Shown piece by piece: positions 50,415 to 62,034 of a stretch of DNA of 64,000 bases (position 1 is the first letter of the stretch; each line of letters starts with the position of its first letter). The position numbers were made by a program, and so were the translations under genes. Under the pieces are notes generated by a model that ran no database searches, was not told the origin of the DNA, and worked only from the letters and a program-made list of their open reading frames with translations. This DNA is from Dioscorea cayenensis subsp. rotundata (lineage: Eukaryota; Streptophyta; Magnoliopsida; Dioscoreales; Dioscoreaceae): assembly GCF_009730915.1 (NCBI RefSeq), contig NC_052486.1, positions 22,535,589-22,599,588 of the forward strand, in the 5' to 3' direction.

Positions 50415-51480
50415 TAAGTATACTTAGGTTCTCTTAATGTTAAATTTCTGAATGAAAACATACTAAAAATAATTTATTTAATAAAATAAATACTGCAAAC
50501 ATATTTTGAAAGGTAAAAGATTTTTTCAAGTAAAAAGAAAAACTAATTGAAAAAGAAGCTCATTGCTCTTTAACAAAAAGAGTAACGTAATTAATAAATT
50601 AAGAAACTCAAATAAGAAAATTATAATATTCTATAATATTTGCTATGCATTCTTTATCAATATATTAAATATTTGTCAAGCAAACCTCATTACATAAACA
50701 TCTGTATAAATATTTAAGTTAATTCAGATAATTTTTTAAATATCACCATTTTTCTTATTTATTTAATTTTTGAAAAAATTGTTTTACTGTGAAAGTTGTT
50801 GTATGGAAAATAAATTATACATGTTGAGATAATGCCATGCCCCCACATGATAAAAAATAAATAAATAATAATTTTTATGAAATGCTGATATATACATGTT
50901 ATAGAAATTAATAATCCTAGAACTTTAACAATTTTTATGAATTATAAATGGTAAATGGGTTTAATTAGAAGAAGTAGAAGAAGAAGAAGAAGAAGAAGAA
51001 ACCTCATATTCGTATAAACATCTGAGGTTATTCATTAGTTTTGGGCTGTGGTTATTGGGTTTTTAGATATGGGCTTTTTGGAGGGCTAATGTTTGGGCCA
51101 GTTAGAATAGGATGTTTAGATTAGATTGCATTCAATTTTCTTGGTACTCTTCCACATTTGATCTATTTCATGAATATGTTGCTGTGGATAATCATTGATG
51201 GTTTAGTTAAACACAGATCGATCGATCTGATTGTGACTAAGGAAAAGTCTCAAAATAGATAGCTACAAAGCATGTGCATCAAAAGAAATATGTATTATAA
51301 CTTTGAGGTAAACAACCCAAATAATTTCTTGTTTTTTTTGTATTTTTATTTTGGTCACCTAGTTTTAGAAATTAACTTATGATTTAGCTACATATTTTTA
51401 ATTTTCTGATACAATCATTCGAATATACACTATTATGACAATCACGCATGCGTATATATAGATTTTGAGGAAGAATTTAT
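50132..51480. other. Intergenic AT-rich region
   Basis: It starts with the oleosin 3' flank. A (TA)n tract lies at 50358-50409 and a GAA tract at about 50967-51001. A cluster of TGGGCT/TGGGCC words (51046-51103) could be promoter-like, but no gene follows directly. No coding feature is supported. Confidence 0.5.
50358..50409. repeat. (TA)n microsatellite
   Basis: An uninterrupted TA tract of about 26 units, 230 bases past the oleosin stop. Confidence 0.95.
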
Positions 51481-51499
51481 CAGTATGATCGCCTTATTT

Positions 51500-51890
51500 A
51501 ATTTAAGATCTTTATATAGTCATTATTTAAAAAACATTATAAAGTCATTATTTAAAAAACATTATTAATTACATACATTATTTAATTTAATGTTAAAGGT
51601 TTAGTTTCTCAATATTAAAAAAAAAATTATATAGTTGACTTGGAAGTCCTCAGAGACCTAATTTAATATATATATATATATAGTTGACTTGAAAGACATC
51701 AGAGACTTAAAAAAAAATTACTTGGTTGACTTGGAAGTCATGAGAGACTTAATTAATTTGAAATAAATACTGACGCAATTTAAAAGGAGAAATGATCGAT
51801 CTTGAATTATTAAAATGAAGACTAGTAATATAACCTTATGGAATTTTCTTTTTATAAGAAATATATATATACATACACACTCACTAACTA
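51500..51890 (+). repeat. LRK-cluster upstream repeat, copy 1
   Basis: This block carries the words GTTGACTTGGAAGTC, GAAATAAATACTGAC and AATGAAGACTAGTAATAT, ending TTTTCTTTTTATA. The same block occurs at 56690-58340 and 59290-59960, the last one directly before an LRK10L-type gene start. It therefore looks like the former upstream region of the kinase gene that follows. Confidence 0.65.
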
Positions 51891-52435
51891 CTGCTAAAAC
51901 AATACAAAAGAATGGGGGTAAAAAAAAGTCATATTAACACTAATTAAACCATAAAAAATTATTGAGAGGAGTGGCAAGTAATTTTACTATTTGCCAAGAG
52001 TGGCAAGTACAAACCTCTCCCAAAAGATTATATGAATGTATATTATACTTGCATACCAAATTAGTGGGTTAATACTAACAATTCTTTGTGATAGGGCCAA
52101 TTATCAGGGCCAATTATCAGGATATCACCAATTATAACTTTTCAACTACAGAAAGGATTCAAGTAATTGTGTTTGGAATTGAGTCAAAATTTCTCTATTA
52201 TATAGAAATCCACAATCACAATCGAAAGCATTACTATCTTGTGATGCCAATTATATTTATGGTGGTGATATTATTGCAAATTGCCAAAGCACTGCTAGGT
52301 ATAAATCAAACTTCTCTAGTCTCATTTCAATGGTTTCTAATAGTGTATTAAGATTAATTTCTCATTATAATTTTTTTTGGTGAAGAGATAAAAAATATCA
52401 GTTTATAACTTATTTTTAGTTTTGCTTATTCAACC

Positions 52436-53656
52436 GTGTTTGCAGTGTTGGGAAGATGTGTATTTGGGCCATTAACTATATATGCTTTCATTTCTTACAA
52501 ATTGTACCAAATGATGATATCCGTCGATATTGTGGAGAAAATTTTGAGGAACCAACAAACTCTTGTACCAACTCTGTATTCATACACCGACATCATTACT
52601 ATGACCAACAACTTCAAGGAGAAACTTAGCCAAGGAGGATCTGGTTATTGACGTAGTGGATACACCAATCAAACAAAAGAGAAACTTGTTTTTTTTTTTG
52701 GAAAATTATTCGATCATTCCCTTGCTTCAAAGTTACAAGCATTTATAATAATGGAAACCCTAAAAACTCCTAAAATGCAAAGAGACCCCTAAGATAAAAC
52801 AAAATTAATATAAATAAAATAAAACATAAATAGGACTAATTAAAAGGCTATAAAAGTAAAGATATTGTTTTAGTTTGCATCAGTTATTTCTTTAAAGGCC
52901 AACTTCCTTGAGACCGACTTGTTGCTATCAAGATGTTGACAAATTCTAAGTACAATGCCGGTGAAGATTTTATCAATGAAGTTTCGACCATTGGTAGGAT
53001 TCACTATATAAATGTCGTAAAACTGATTGGTTTTTGCTCAGATGGCACGCAAAAAGCTCTTATGTATGAGTACATGCCTAATTGTTCTTGATAAGTTTAT
53101 CTTCTCATCCAACAGTGGTCTTAACCACAAATTCTCTCTAGACAAATTAATTGATATCGCATTGGGAGTTGCTCGGGGACTTGATTATCTACACAAAAGA
53201 TGCGATATGCAAATTTTACATTTTGACATCAAACCCCATAACATTCTTTTAAACTGTAATTTTAATCCAAAAGTTTCTGATTTTGGCCTCGCAAAACTAT
53301 ATCCAAAGAACTATAGCTTGGTATCACTCAATGTTGCAAGAGAAACTATAGGATATATTGCTCCAGAGTTGATATCAAAAAATTTTGGTGTTATCTCTCA
53401 CAAGTGTGATGTTTATAGTTTTGGTATGCTACTCTTAAACATGGCCAATGGGAGAAGGAATTCAGATCCAAAAGCAATGAATACAAGCCAAGTTTACTAT
53501 CTTTCATGGATTTATGATAAAATTATTGAAGATACAATTGACCATAATGTGATAGAAATGGATACAAGCATTGCAATCGATGAAAGAGAAGAAATTATGA
53601 TTCATAGGCTTGTGGTGTATATAGATAAGGCCATTAGATCACCCTTCCATGTTTAA
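52436..53656 (+). pseudogene. LRK10L-type receptor-like kinase, broken by an insertion
   Basis: 52436-52650 encodes a membrane segment and juxtamembrane part (FGPLTIYAFISYK, then NQQTLVPTLYSYTDIITMT and FKEKLSQGGSG, the start of the glycine loop). About 220 bases of unrelated AT-rich DNA (52655-52875) interrupt the kinase domain. It resumes near 52905 with VAIKMLTNSKYNAGEDF and INEVSTIGRI, then GFCSDGTQKALMYEYMPN. The long frame 53027-53656 continues LDKLIDIALGVARGLDYLHK, ILHFDIKPHNILL (catalytic loop, non-RD HFD as usual for this group), VSDFGLAKL, IAPELIS and SHKCDVYSFGMLLL. This matches rust-resistance LRK10-like kinases. The extracellular part is missing or unrecognisable, and there is a stop in the glycine loop. 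Clearly non-functional as written. Confidence 0.85.
52655..52875. mobile_element. Unidentified insertion in the kinase domain
   Basis: AT-rich sequence with no kinase similarity separates two adjoining parts of the kinase domain. It has a T-rich left part and words such as AGAGACCCCTAAGATAAAAC. It could be a fragment of a transposable element or a retained intron-like insert. Related A-rich wording occurs at 53770-54080 past the kinase. No ends or target duplication could be fixed. Confidence 0.4.
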
Positions 53657-55980
53657 AGTGATTGAGATGGTAGAAGGAAACGTTAATAGCTTACAAATAT
53701 CACCAAACCATTCTTTTCAAAACCACCTCAAATACCTTCAAAGGTGCCACACTTGAATACTGATGATGGAGAACTGACTGTTAGGAATAAACAGAGAAAA
53801 AACACAAAGAGCAATCAAAGAAGAAGAGAATATTTTTGACACGGTCAACCAAAACTCCTCACCTTTCTATTTTTATATTGATATTGATAACTGAATTCAA
53901 ACTAAATTACTTAGCCACCAAGAAACTAAACAGATTCAAACTAACAAACTTATCTAAACATAATCCTAACATAATTTTAAATACAAATGCAATTTATAAA
54001 ACAAGGAGGGTCATAACTGCAAACTTAAATGCATAAATGCAACAATACCTAAACGTAATATATAAATAACATAGGGTCTTAAATGCAATAACAAGATTAA
54101 CTGACTACCATTTTAGAAAATGCTGATGAGTTAAATTAACTAAATTTTTTTCTTGGTATTGTATGGTAATTAGTGTTATATGATATTATATAAACATGTA
54201 ATTGGAAATAATAACATATCTATTGGCCTTTTTATGTCAACTAATATTTTATAAATATTAATTTAATTATGCATGCTTGGTTCTTATTTTCTTTAATTAA
54301 TCAAACTAACATTACAATTTTGCTTAATGTATATTTTTTTTAAATGTAAGCATTGAATTTTTCAGTAAAAAAACTTTGGCAAATAACTCGACCGTGAGAG
54401 CCAATTTGAAAGATGATTGAAAGTAATAGTGATAAGGATGGTCTTACATTAATGAAATGAAAACCTATGCTAAACATGCATGTTTTTAATTTTGAGAAGC
54501 TTATTTCCAAGCTCAAATGTGAACTACAACAATAATATTAATATCTCTTTATATTTTTATTTTTTTATATATAAAAAATTTAGGGCCACTTTTGTTGGAG
54601 ATCATTTTTATATTTTTATTGTTTAAAATATATGTTTTTATTATAGAAAACCTTATTTATTTTGTATATTTAAAAAACAAGTTTTTTTTTTAAATGAAAG
54701 CAGAAAATTACTTTATCATAAAGTCATATAAAATATAGTTAAAAAAAAAGTGTTTATCTTTATAAATTTGTCACAATATGCATCTTTATAAGTTTTTTTT
54801 TATAACTATTATTATTATTTATTAAATTAGTAATATACCGACAAATACATTTTATGTATTTATAGAATTTTTAATTAAGATCTAAATTTTATAAATTTAT
54901 TTTAACTTATTCCTTTAATATAAGAAGTAACACAAGAAGCGATAGAATTTGATCAATGGAGAGACTTGGCAACTTGGTTCTATTTGATTTAGAAGCCTTC
55001 AGAGATTTAATGCAAAAGTAATGGCTATAGAGATCTCTAGAGATCTTGCACTAATTATTGAAATAAAGATTGATAAATAATAATACGCGAACATAGACTT
55101 CAAAGTCAAAATTGGATGTCCAAATGAAATAATAACTTTTACTTCTTATTTTATAAGATGCTTTTGCTCCTTGTAGTTAAAAAAAAAAAATTTGTTTCAC
55201 AGGTAATACATATATGAGTATGATATATATATTCATACGTTTAAATTGAAAATTAGTTATAAGTATCTTAATCACAAAATAAATTGGGCGTTTATCTTAT
55301 TCTTATAAACATCAATATCTTAACACACAAGATGCATATTGTGACAAATTTATAAAGGTAATACATATGGGCATTTTTTTTTTTATGGATAAAATGCTCC
55401 CAAGATATATAGCTTAAGCACAAAATGTACGTGTGATATAAATTAAAATTTAATAAAAATACAGCACATGCATGCTTTCTCTTTTTTTTACTTGTAGGTT
55501 TTTTTTTTTTTAAAAAAAACCAATTGATTGAACCTCGGTTAAAATTCCAAGTTAAAAATTTTATTTGAAATGACATTAGTTTAGAATTTTCACATGTTTT
55601 ACCAAAAAATAAAATCTAGGATGATAACATTAATTAAGAAAACAAATAATGTTATATCATAACTTAATTAAAAAAACCAAAACCAAATTTGTTTCACTTC
55701 AAATTGATTTCCTACTTATATGTATCACTTCAAACTACATTTGCAGTAGTCATATATTACTCTTTATTGGTGATAAATTTTTTATTTGACATTTGTTGTT
55801 TTTTAAACAAAAATCATAATAAAGACATTAAAAAAATGATTGTGATGCGAAATTTTAATAATATATATAAAAAATTAAGTATAGTTGAATTTATAATAGA
55901 AAAGGCATGTGCATGAGTTGGAGCGAGTGAGCAACTCAAAAGTTTATTTGTTATTTATTTTTGAAAAGTGAGATAAGCGC
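53657..55980. other. Degraded region between kinase copies
   Basis: The start (to about 53750) is the tail of the kinase fragment. 53770-54080 resembles transposable-element debris starting TGTTAGGAATAAAC. 54930-55160 carries a weak copy of the LRK-cluster upstream repeat (GACTTGGCAACTTGG, TTAGAAGCCTTCAGAGA). The rest is AT-rich with no gene. Confidence 0.45.
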
Positions 55981-56650
55981 GTTCGTTTAAAAGAGGAATA
56001 TCTTGAAACACGAGAAAACGAAGCGCACTACTAAGGTGAGGAGGCGAGCGAGACAACCCTAGAGGAGGGATCCTCTAGAGATACCAAACTAGGACCCAGC
56101 TACACCGGCCTTGAGACCAACATCACCGGAGGTGATTTGCAAAGCGACAAACCAGCCAGACACAACCCTACAGAGGAGGGATCACTCGAGGAGTACACCG
56201 GACTAGGACCACTACATCGGGCCGGTGTTGGGGGCTCTCGAGGGGGCGGCTGCGTCCGGGTCGAGGGAGGATAGAAACTCAGGCTCCATAGCTTTCTGCC
56301 ATAGGCTCCGATCTTGCTTTCTTGAATCCGGTCTCTGAGATATCAAAGAAGAAGCATGTGCTCAGATTCTACAATAATGGTAGCTGATGGGACAACAAAT
56401 AGAATTGAAAATGCGTGCGTTTATCAGATCCAAATAGTCAAGTGATTGCCGCGCAAAGACCATCAGGAGATAAATGGTGGTTTTTGATGTTTTTCCTACA
56501 CTTGTCCAGGAGATCACACATAACAATTTAGGGGAACTGGCTGGGGTCAAGTAATTGGCAAAAATAGTTCCCAAACATGCGCAAATCCTGGACGTGGACA
56601 AGGAGGTGATCGACGCCCGATTCCACATTAGCATGGCAAAAATACACAAG
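55980..56650. other. GC-rich island of unknown origin
   Basis: About 670 bases are much richer in GC than the flanks. They include an internal direct repeat (ACAACCCTA(CA)GAGGAGGGAT) with copies at 56053 and 56162, a period of 109 bases. Flanking AT-rich DNA on both sides belongs to the LRK-cluster upstream blocks, so this looks inserted. An open frame on the minus strand (56362-56649) has no family motif I know. A transposable-element fragment is the likeliest identity, unproven. Confidence 0.5.
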
Positions 56651-57009
56651 TGATCGAGTGAAAGAGTTTACCTTTTTTTTCAAAATTTATAAATAAACTA
56701 TTTATATAAATCATATAATTTGCTCACAGTTCTTCAATTGATTTTTTACATTTTTATGCATGTTACGAAGTGCATCTCTTGTTATTTATTATTTTTTTTA
56801 CCAAACAATAGTTACTTATTGAAGTAGTAATACATCTAGAAATAAATTTCATGCCTTAATATAAATAAAAATCTAATTTTTATTATTTTCTAACTTATTA
56901 TAATGAAAAATAGCATTAGATTGAATCTTTCTAAAAATTCATCAATTGTTAATTTTTATTTAATTAAACACGCTTTATAACGAGGAAGTTAATATTTATC
57001 TCTCTGTTT

Positions 57010-57200
57010 CGGTTTAACGTGCCGGAGATTGAGAGGAAAGTTGGAGGCGTTGCGTGAGCGTAAAGCTCAAACTAGCCCAGCATGTGTATGGGTTTTTGGG
57101 TTCGATCTTATAAGCTTTTTATAGAAATGAGATTACCCGAGAGAGATCCGTCTGGAAGTAAGACGAGATGCTTGGTGCATTCGTTTATATATATATATAT
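57010..57200 (+). mobile_element. tRNA-derived SINE-like element, copy 1
   Basis: A box-A-like segment (GGCGTTGCGTGAGCGTAAAG) is followed by ACTAGCCCAGCATG and box B, GGGTTCGATC, about 60 bases later, then ends in a TA run. The layout fits plant SINEs. It interrupts an upstream block that is continuous at 59290-59790. Confidence 0.5.
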
Positions 57201-57599
57201 ATAAATACTATCAAAATATTACATTAATGACTTAGAGTCATGAGAAGTTAATTTGAAATAAATATTGACATTGAATGATGCAATTTGAGAAAGGAAGCGT
57301 GATAGAGATGGTCTCATATTATTATTATGAAGACTAGTAATATCAACTTATCAATTAATGGATCTTTCTATAGAAATTTAAGTTTATTTTTAAAAACTAC
57401 ATTATTGACTTGGAAGTCAAGAGAGATTTAATTAGAAATAAATACTGACATTGAATGATTTAATTTGAAAGGAACCTTGACGAGATGGTCTTGCATTGAT
57501 TAATCTAAAGGCTAGCAAGAATCGACATCAAAGATTATGGAATTTTCTTTTTATAGAAAATTTAATAAATAGTAATACACCAGAAAGATTCGTAGCGAT

Positions 57600-57780
57600 A
57601 TATATAAAAATCTAATCTTTATTAATATCGGAGGGTGAAGGAAGGATGAAGCATGTCGCGGGAGAATATACAGCTATGCTTGTATATTGCTATGGGTTTG
57701 AGGGTTCGATCGTATATCTTACTGCGAAATGAGCGTCCCTGACCGGCCGATTCGTGTATATATATATATATATATCAATA
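57600..57780 (+). mobile_element. tRNA-derived SINE-like element, copy 2
   Basis: It shares GCTATGGGTTTGAGGGTTCG plus ATC (box B) and GAAATGAG with copy 1, and also ends in a TA run. It sits inside the tandem array and stretches one unit to about double length. The box A part is poorly kept. Confidence 0.45.
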
Positions 57781-58339
57781 AGTACATTATTGATCTTTGG
57801 AATTCAGTAAGGAGAGATGTGAGTTGAGAAATAAATGTGTCGATTGAATGATATAATAATTTTGAAAAGAAAGCGTCGAGCGATAACTGCAGTTTAGTAC
57901 TGCAGAGACTAACGATATGAACTTACGATTAATGGATTTTCTTTCTATATTGAGTGCTATAAGGAGGTCATTGTTGACTTGGAGATCAGAGAGATTTAGT
58001 AAAGAGAGATTTGGTGAGAAATAAATCTGCGACATTGAACGTGATGGCAGTGCAGAAAGTATGACGAGAGATGTCTTGCATTGATCAAATGCTGAAGACT
58101 AGCTAATATCAACTTGACCAATTTATGAATTTTCTTTCTATAAAGAAATTTAGATTTTTAAAATAAATTACATTATTGACTTGGAGATCGGAGCTAATTT
58201 GAGAGCATAATATCTGATGATTGAATAATGTGATTTGTAGAAAGGAGCGGTGTGAGAGATGATATTGCGTTATTAATCCCGGTACCAGTAATGTCATTTA
58301 TTGTATGGATATTCTTTTCTATAAGAGGAATTTGAGATA

Positions 58340-59290
58340 TTGTGAATGATAAGAGACGACCTTATATGTTATGTCGGTATGTGAGGCAGGGATATAGATA
58401 ATATACGAATGTGTATATGGGTAATTAACTACGAGTATAATACTATCGGTAGAAAGTGATCATAAATATATATAATTAACGGCTATTCAAACACGATGAG
58501 ATCCTGCTATTTCTCGTAATGTTGCCGCACCTCGCGCTCGTGTATCTTCTCTTGTCTCATGAGGGACATTGTTGTGAAATTATAAATTATCCTGAAATAC
58601 CAAACTAAGAGTATTTGTCTCATGTGTGTGAAAATCGATATTTTAAATATGTTGTTGTCATACTTTCGCAAAAACAAATTTGCAAGCTATATAAACAAAT
58701 ATACACTGACCACCTTTTACATTAGAAGGGATGGTAACTCTTTTTATCTTTACAGATAAGGGGTGGAGACCAACTCTGTTATTGATTAAGTGTGTATCCA
58801 GTATATATATATAGCGATATCTAAATGTCATGAGCGGGCATTTATATGTGTCTATATATATTAACCTATAGCTTCTACAGAATCTTATATATCTTTAAGT
58901 ATGGTATTTGATTATATATATGTTCAACTTAAACAATTTTACTGTCCTCATGAGCTAGTATTCATTACAAACCCAATGTAACGATAAAGATATGATGAGC
59001 CGCATGTACGTAATCTCTCCTATTTTCTAATGTGCATTCCTATATGCATGTATGCGTATTGGGGCAGAGTACTGAAAATATTTGTTGTTTTCATTATTCG
59101 TGTTAAGGGTCTTTATATCAGGGCTATATCTGTATCAGAAACAAATGCGTGATTAAAAGAAGTTTATTCCGCATAAACAATTAATAATGCAAAATAATTT
59201 TGTAATGATATAAATGAATTTACCATAATAGATAAAACGCATGCATGAGTTGAGTGAGCTGAAACAAGAAAACTTTATTTATCCCCAAAA
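58340..59290. other. Intergenic DNA within LRK cluster
   Basis: AT-rich sequence with no gene. It contains irregular wording compared with the parallel upstream blocks, and may include low-quality sequence. Confidence 0.4.
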
Positions 59291-59960
59291 TTTATAAATA
59301 AAGGTGTTTTGAAAATCATATATATTTTGCTGCAGGCATTCAAGTGTTACGTGTGATTTCATCAAAATGTAGCTTATGTAAATTGGTGTTGTGTGCATCT
59401 ACTGTGGTACTGCTCTATTTATTTGTATAACTATTTACGTGGAAGTAGTAATTCAAATTACAAATGATTCCATATCTGGTGAAAAATATATCTAATCTTT
59501 ATTAATTCATTGATATTTTTGTTCAAACTAGATTAATAATTCCTCATAAAATTTTTTTATTATATTTGCTTTTAACTAATTAGTTAATGAGATATTACAA
59601 TATCAAAGGAAAATATTTAGTCTTTGTAAGGAAAAAAATGTTCATCAATTATTAATTTTATTTAATTGAACATCTTTATAATAAAAAGATATTTCATTTC
59701 CCTTATTTAATCTAATGGTTAAAGTTTAGCTTTTTCACATTAAAAAAATTAGATAATTGACTTGAAAGTCAAGAGAAATTAATTTAATTAATGTGAAATA
59801 AATATTGAAATTGAAACGATGCAACTTGAAAGGAGCGTTGACTTGCATTATTAAAATGAAGACCAGTAATGTGAATTTATGGATTTTTTCTTTTTATAAA
59901 AACTTCAGATTTTTTAAAATTAGAGTGAATCAGACGCACACCTCTATCTATATATATATG
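59290..59960 (+). repeat. LRK-cluster upstream repeat, copy 3
   Basis: This copy carries GAAGTAGTAATTCAAATTAC, then CATCAATTATTAATTTTATT, TTGACTTGAAAGTCAAGAG and AATGAAGACCAGTAATGTG, in the same order as the other two. It ends only 40-50 bases before the ATG at 60004, so in this place it is the natural upstream region of an LRK10L-type gene. Confidence 0.65.
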
Positions 59961-60003
59961 CAACATGATATATTATAGGACAATTATACATATTCAAATT
60001 AAC

Positions 60004-60794
60004 ATGGTGATCTTTAATGTTCCTTCTCCTGCAGGAGTTCCTTCAGCTCTTCTCTTTACCATTTTCTTCTTGTTGTTCTTCTTCTTCTTCCCTAAAAATA
60101 CTACTCTTGTCTCTGCAGCAGGAGATCAATATTGTGCTCCATCATGTGGGAACCTCAACATTAGATATCCTCTCCGTCTCAAAGATGATCCTCCCAACTG
60201 TGGTGATCCAAACTATGAGCTCACTTGTGATCATCTCAACCACACCGTCCTCACTCTATTCTCCCACAGCTACTATGTCACCAATATCACATACCAAGAT
60301 TACTACCCTTATCTTAAGATACAATTGAAGTATATTTGGGATGGAAGTACAACAACATTGATAATCGGCTGCAGCCATCTTCCCTTCAGCCTCTCTTCAC
60401 ATTTCTCTGACCTGATTCATACAAGTTACCACTGGTCACACACGATGGATGGTTACTGGTGGTGCTCAAAGAAGTGAAGAACAAATCCATGCATCACCAC
60501 ACTATAGCTACAACTGATCCACTACTACAGGCCTGTGCCTTGCTTGAGCCACAACAACAACTCCTTCATTTATCTCATCGGTGGTGATTATGGAATACCA
60601 TATGAAGTTCGCAACCTTATGCCTTCCTGCAGATTTCTTGCCATGTTTCCCTCTAATAATTATATTAATTGGTCCTCGTCAGACCAACAACCAGCCGACA
60701 TATTCAACTTTCTCTGCCAGGGGTTCACCCTCTATTATTACAACTTTTCAGTACAGCCAACCAACATCCATATTGCTTAGAGGGAGTCCTCAGA
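60004..60794 (+). pseudogene. LRK10L-type receptor kinase, extracellular exon, frame disturbed
   Basis: From the ATG at 60004 a signal peptide is read (SALLFTIFFLLFFFFFP), then a GUB_WAK-type cell-wall-binding domain: CAPSCGNLNIRYPLRLKDDP, CGDPNYELTCDHLNHTVL and NITYQDYYPYLKIQ. The first frame ends at 60477. The family pattern continues in another frame from about 60535: SHNNNSFIYLIGGDYGIPYE, VRNLMPSCRFLAMFP and FNFLCQGFTLYYYNFS. The exon would end near 60794 (AGAG|GTGAGT). The membrane and kinase exons would lie in the N gap or beyond it. This group perceives wall or pathogen cues; the ligand is unknown. Either a pseudogene or an intact gene with indel errors. Confidence 0.75.
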
Positions 60795-61034
60795 GGTGAG
60801 TGTTATTTCCAACAAAGTGATCTCTAAAACCCTGAAAAATAGCTAAAGTACTTATCACCTCTCCTCTGGTTCTAGATGCATTGGGAACAATCTTTGTTTA
60901 AATTGTGTAAAAATGAAAACTATTTTGATTATAACAATTTATGATCTAATATACATGAGATAGTATATACTAATAAACGTTGCACCGGAACGTAAATTAT
61001 TTACATATTCATTTAAATTACATCCAATATTGTA

Positions 61035-62034
61035 NNNNNNNNNNNNNNNNNNNNNNNNNNNNNNNNNNNNNNNNNNNNNNNNNNNNNNNNNNNNNNNNNN
61101 NNNNNNNNNNNNNNNNNNNNNNNNNNNNNNNNNNNNNNNNNNNNNNNNNNNNNNNNNNNNNNNNNNNNNNNNNNNNNNNNNNNNNNNNNNNNNNNNNNNN
61201 NNNNNNNNNNNNNNNNNNNNNNNNNNNNNNNNNNNNNNNNNNNNNNNNNNNNNNNNNNNNNNNNNNNNNNNNNNNNNNNNNNNNNNNNNNNNNNNNNNNN
61301 NNNNNNNNNNNNNNNNNNNNNNNNNNNNNNNNNNNNNNNNNNNNNNNNNNNNNNNNNNNNNNNNNNNNNNNNNNNNNNNNNNNNNNNNNNNNNNNNNNNN
61401 NNNNNNNNNNNNNNNNNNNNNNNNNNNNNNNNNNNNNNNNNNNNNNNNNNNNNNNNNNNNNNNNNNNNNNNNNNNNNNNNNNNNNNNNNNNNNNNNNNNN
61501 NNNNNNNNNNNNNNNNNNNNNNNNNNNNNNNNNNNNNNNNNNNNNNNNNNNNNNNNNNNNNNNNNNNNNNNNNNNNNNNNNNNNNNNNNNNNNNNNNNNN
61601 NNNNNNNNNNNNNNNNNNNNNNNNNNNNNNNNNNNNNNNNNNNNNNNNNNNNNNNNNNNNNNNNNNNNNNNNNNNNNNNNNNNNNNNNNNNNNNNNNNNN
61701 NNNNNNNNNNNNNNNNNNNNNNNNNNNNNNNNNNNNNNNNNNNNNNNNNNNNNNNNNNNNNNNNNNNNNNNNNNNNNNNNNNNNNNNNNNNNNNNNNNNN
61801 NNNNNNNNNNNNNNNNNNNNNNNNNNNNNNNNNNNNNNNNNNNNNNNNNNNNNNNNNNNNNNNNNNNNNNNNNNNNNNNNNNNNNNNNNNNNNNNNNNNN
61901 NNNNNNNNNNNNNNNNNNNNNNNNNNNNNNNNNNNNNNNNNNNNNNNNNNNNNNNNNNNNNNNNNNNNNNNNNNNNNNNNNNNNNNNNNNNNNNNNNNNN
62001 NNNNNNNNNNNNNNNNNNNNNNNNNNNNNNNNNN
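61035..62034. other. Assembly gap of exactly 1000 N
   Basis: A run of 1000 N is a conventional scaffold spacer, so the true distance is unknown. Long open frames spanning it are artefacts. The contig to the left ends inside an LRK10L-type gene and the one to the right starts inside exon 2 of the duplicated glycine-rich gene. Confidence 0.98.

Larger units (their letters stand above)
56690..58340 (+). repeat. LRK-cluster upstream repeat array, copy 2 (expanded)
   Basis: Here the roughly 190-base unit with GACTTGG(A)AGTCA, AAATAAATACTGACATTGAATG and GAAGACTAGTAATATCAACTT is present in tandem. Anchors lie near 57228, 57409, 57788, 57977 and 58178. The 379-base gap between the second and third is explained by a SINE-like insertion (about 57580-57780). 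56690-57000 matches 59290-59740 upstream of the next kinase gene. No kinase gene follows this copy. Confidence 0.7.

Noticed and set aside
56362-56649. Minus-strand open frame in the GC-rich island, considered as a transposon protein piece
   Set aside because: No reverse-transcriptase, integrase or transposase motif could be recognised.
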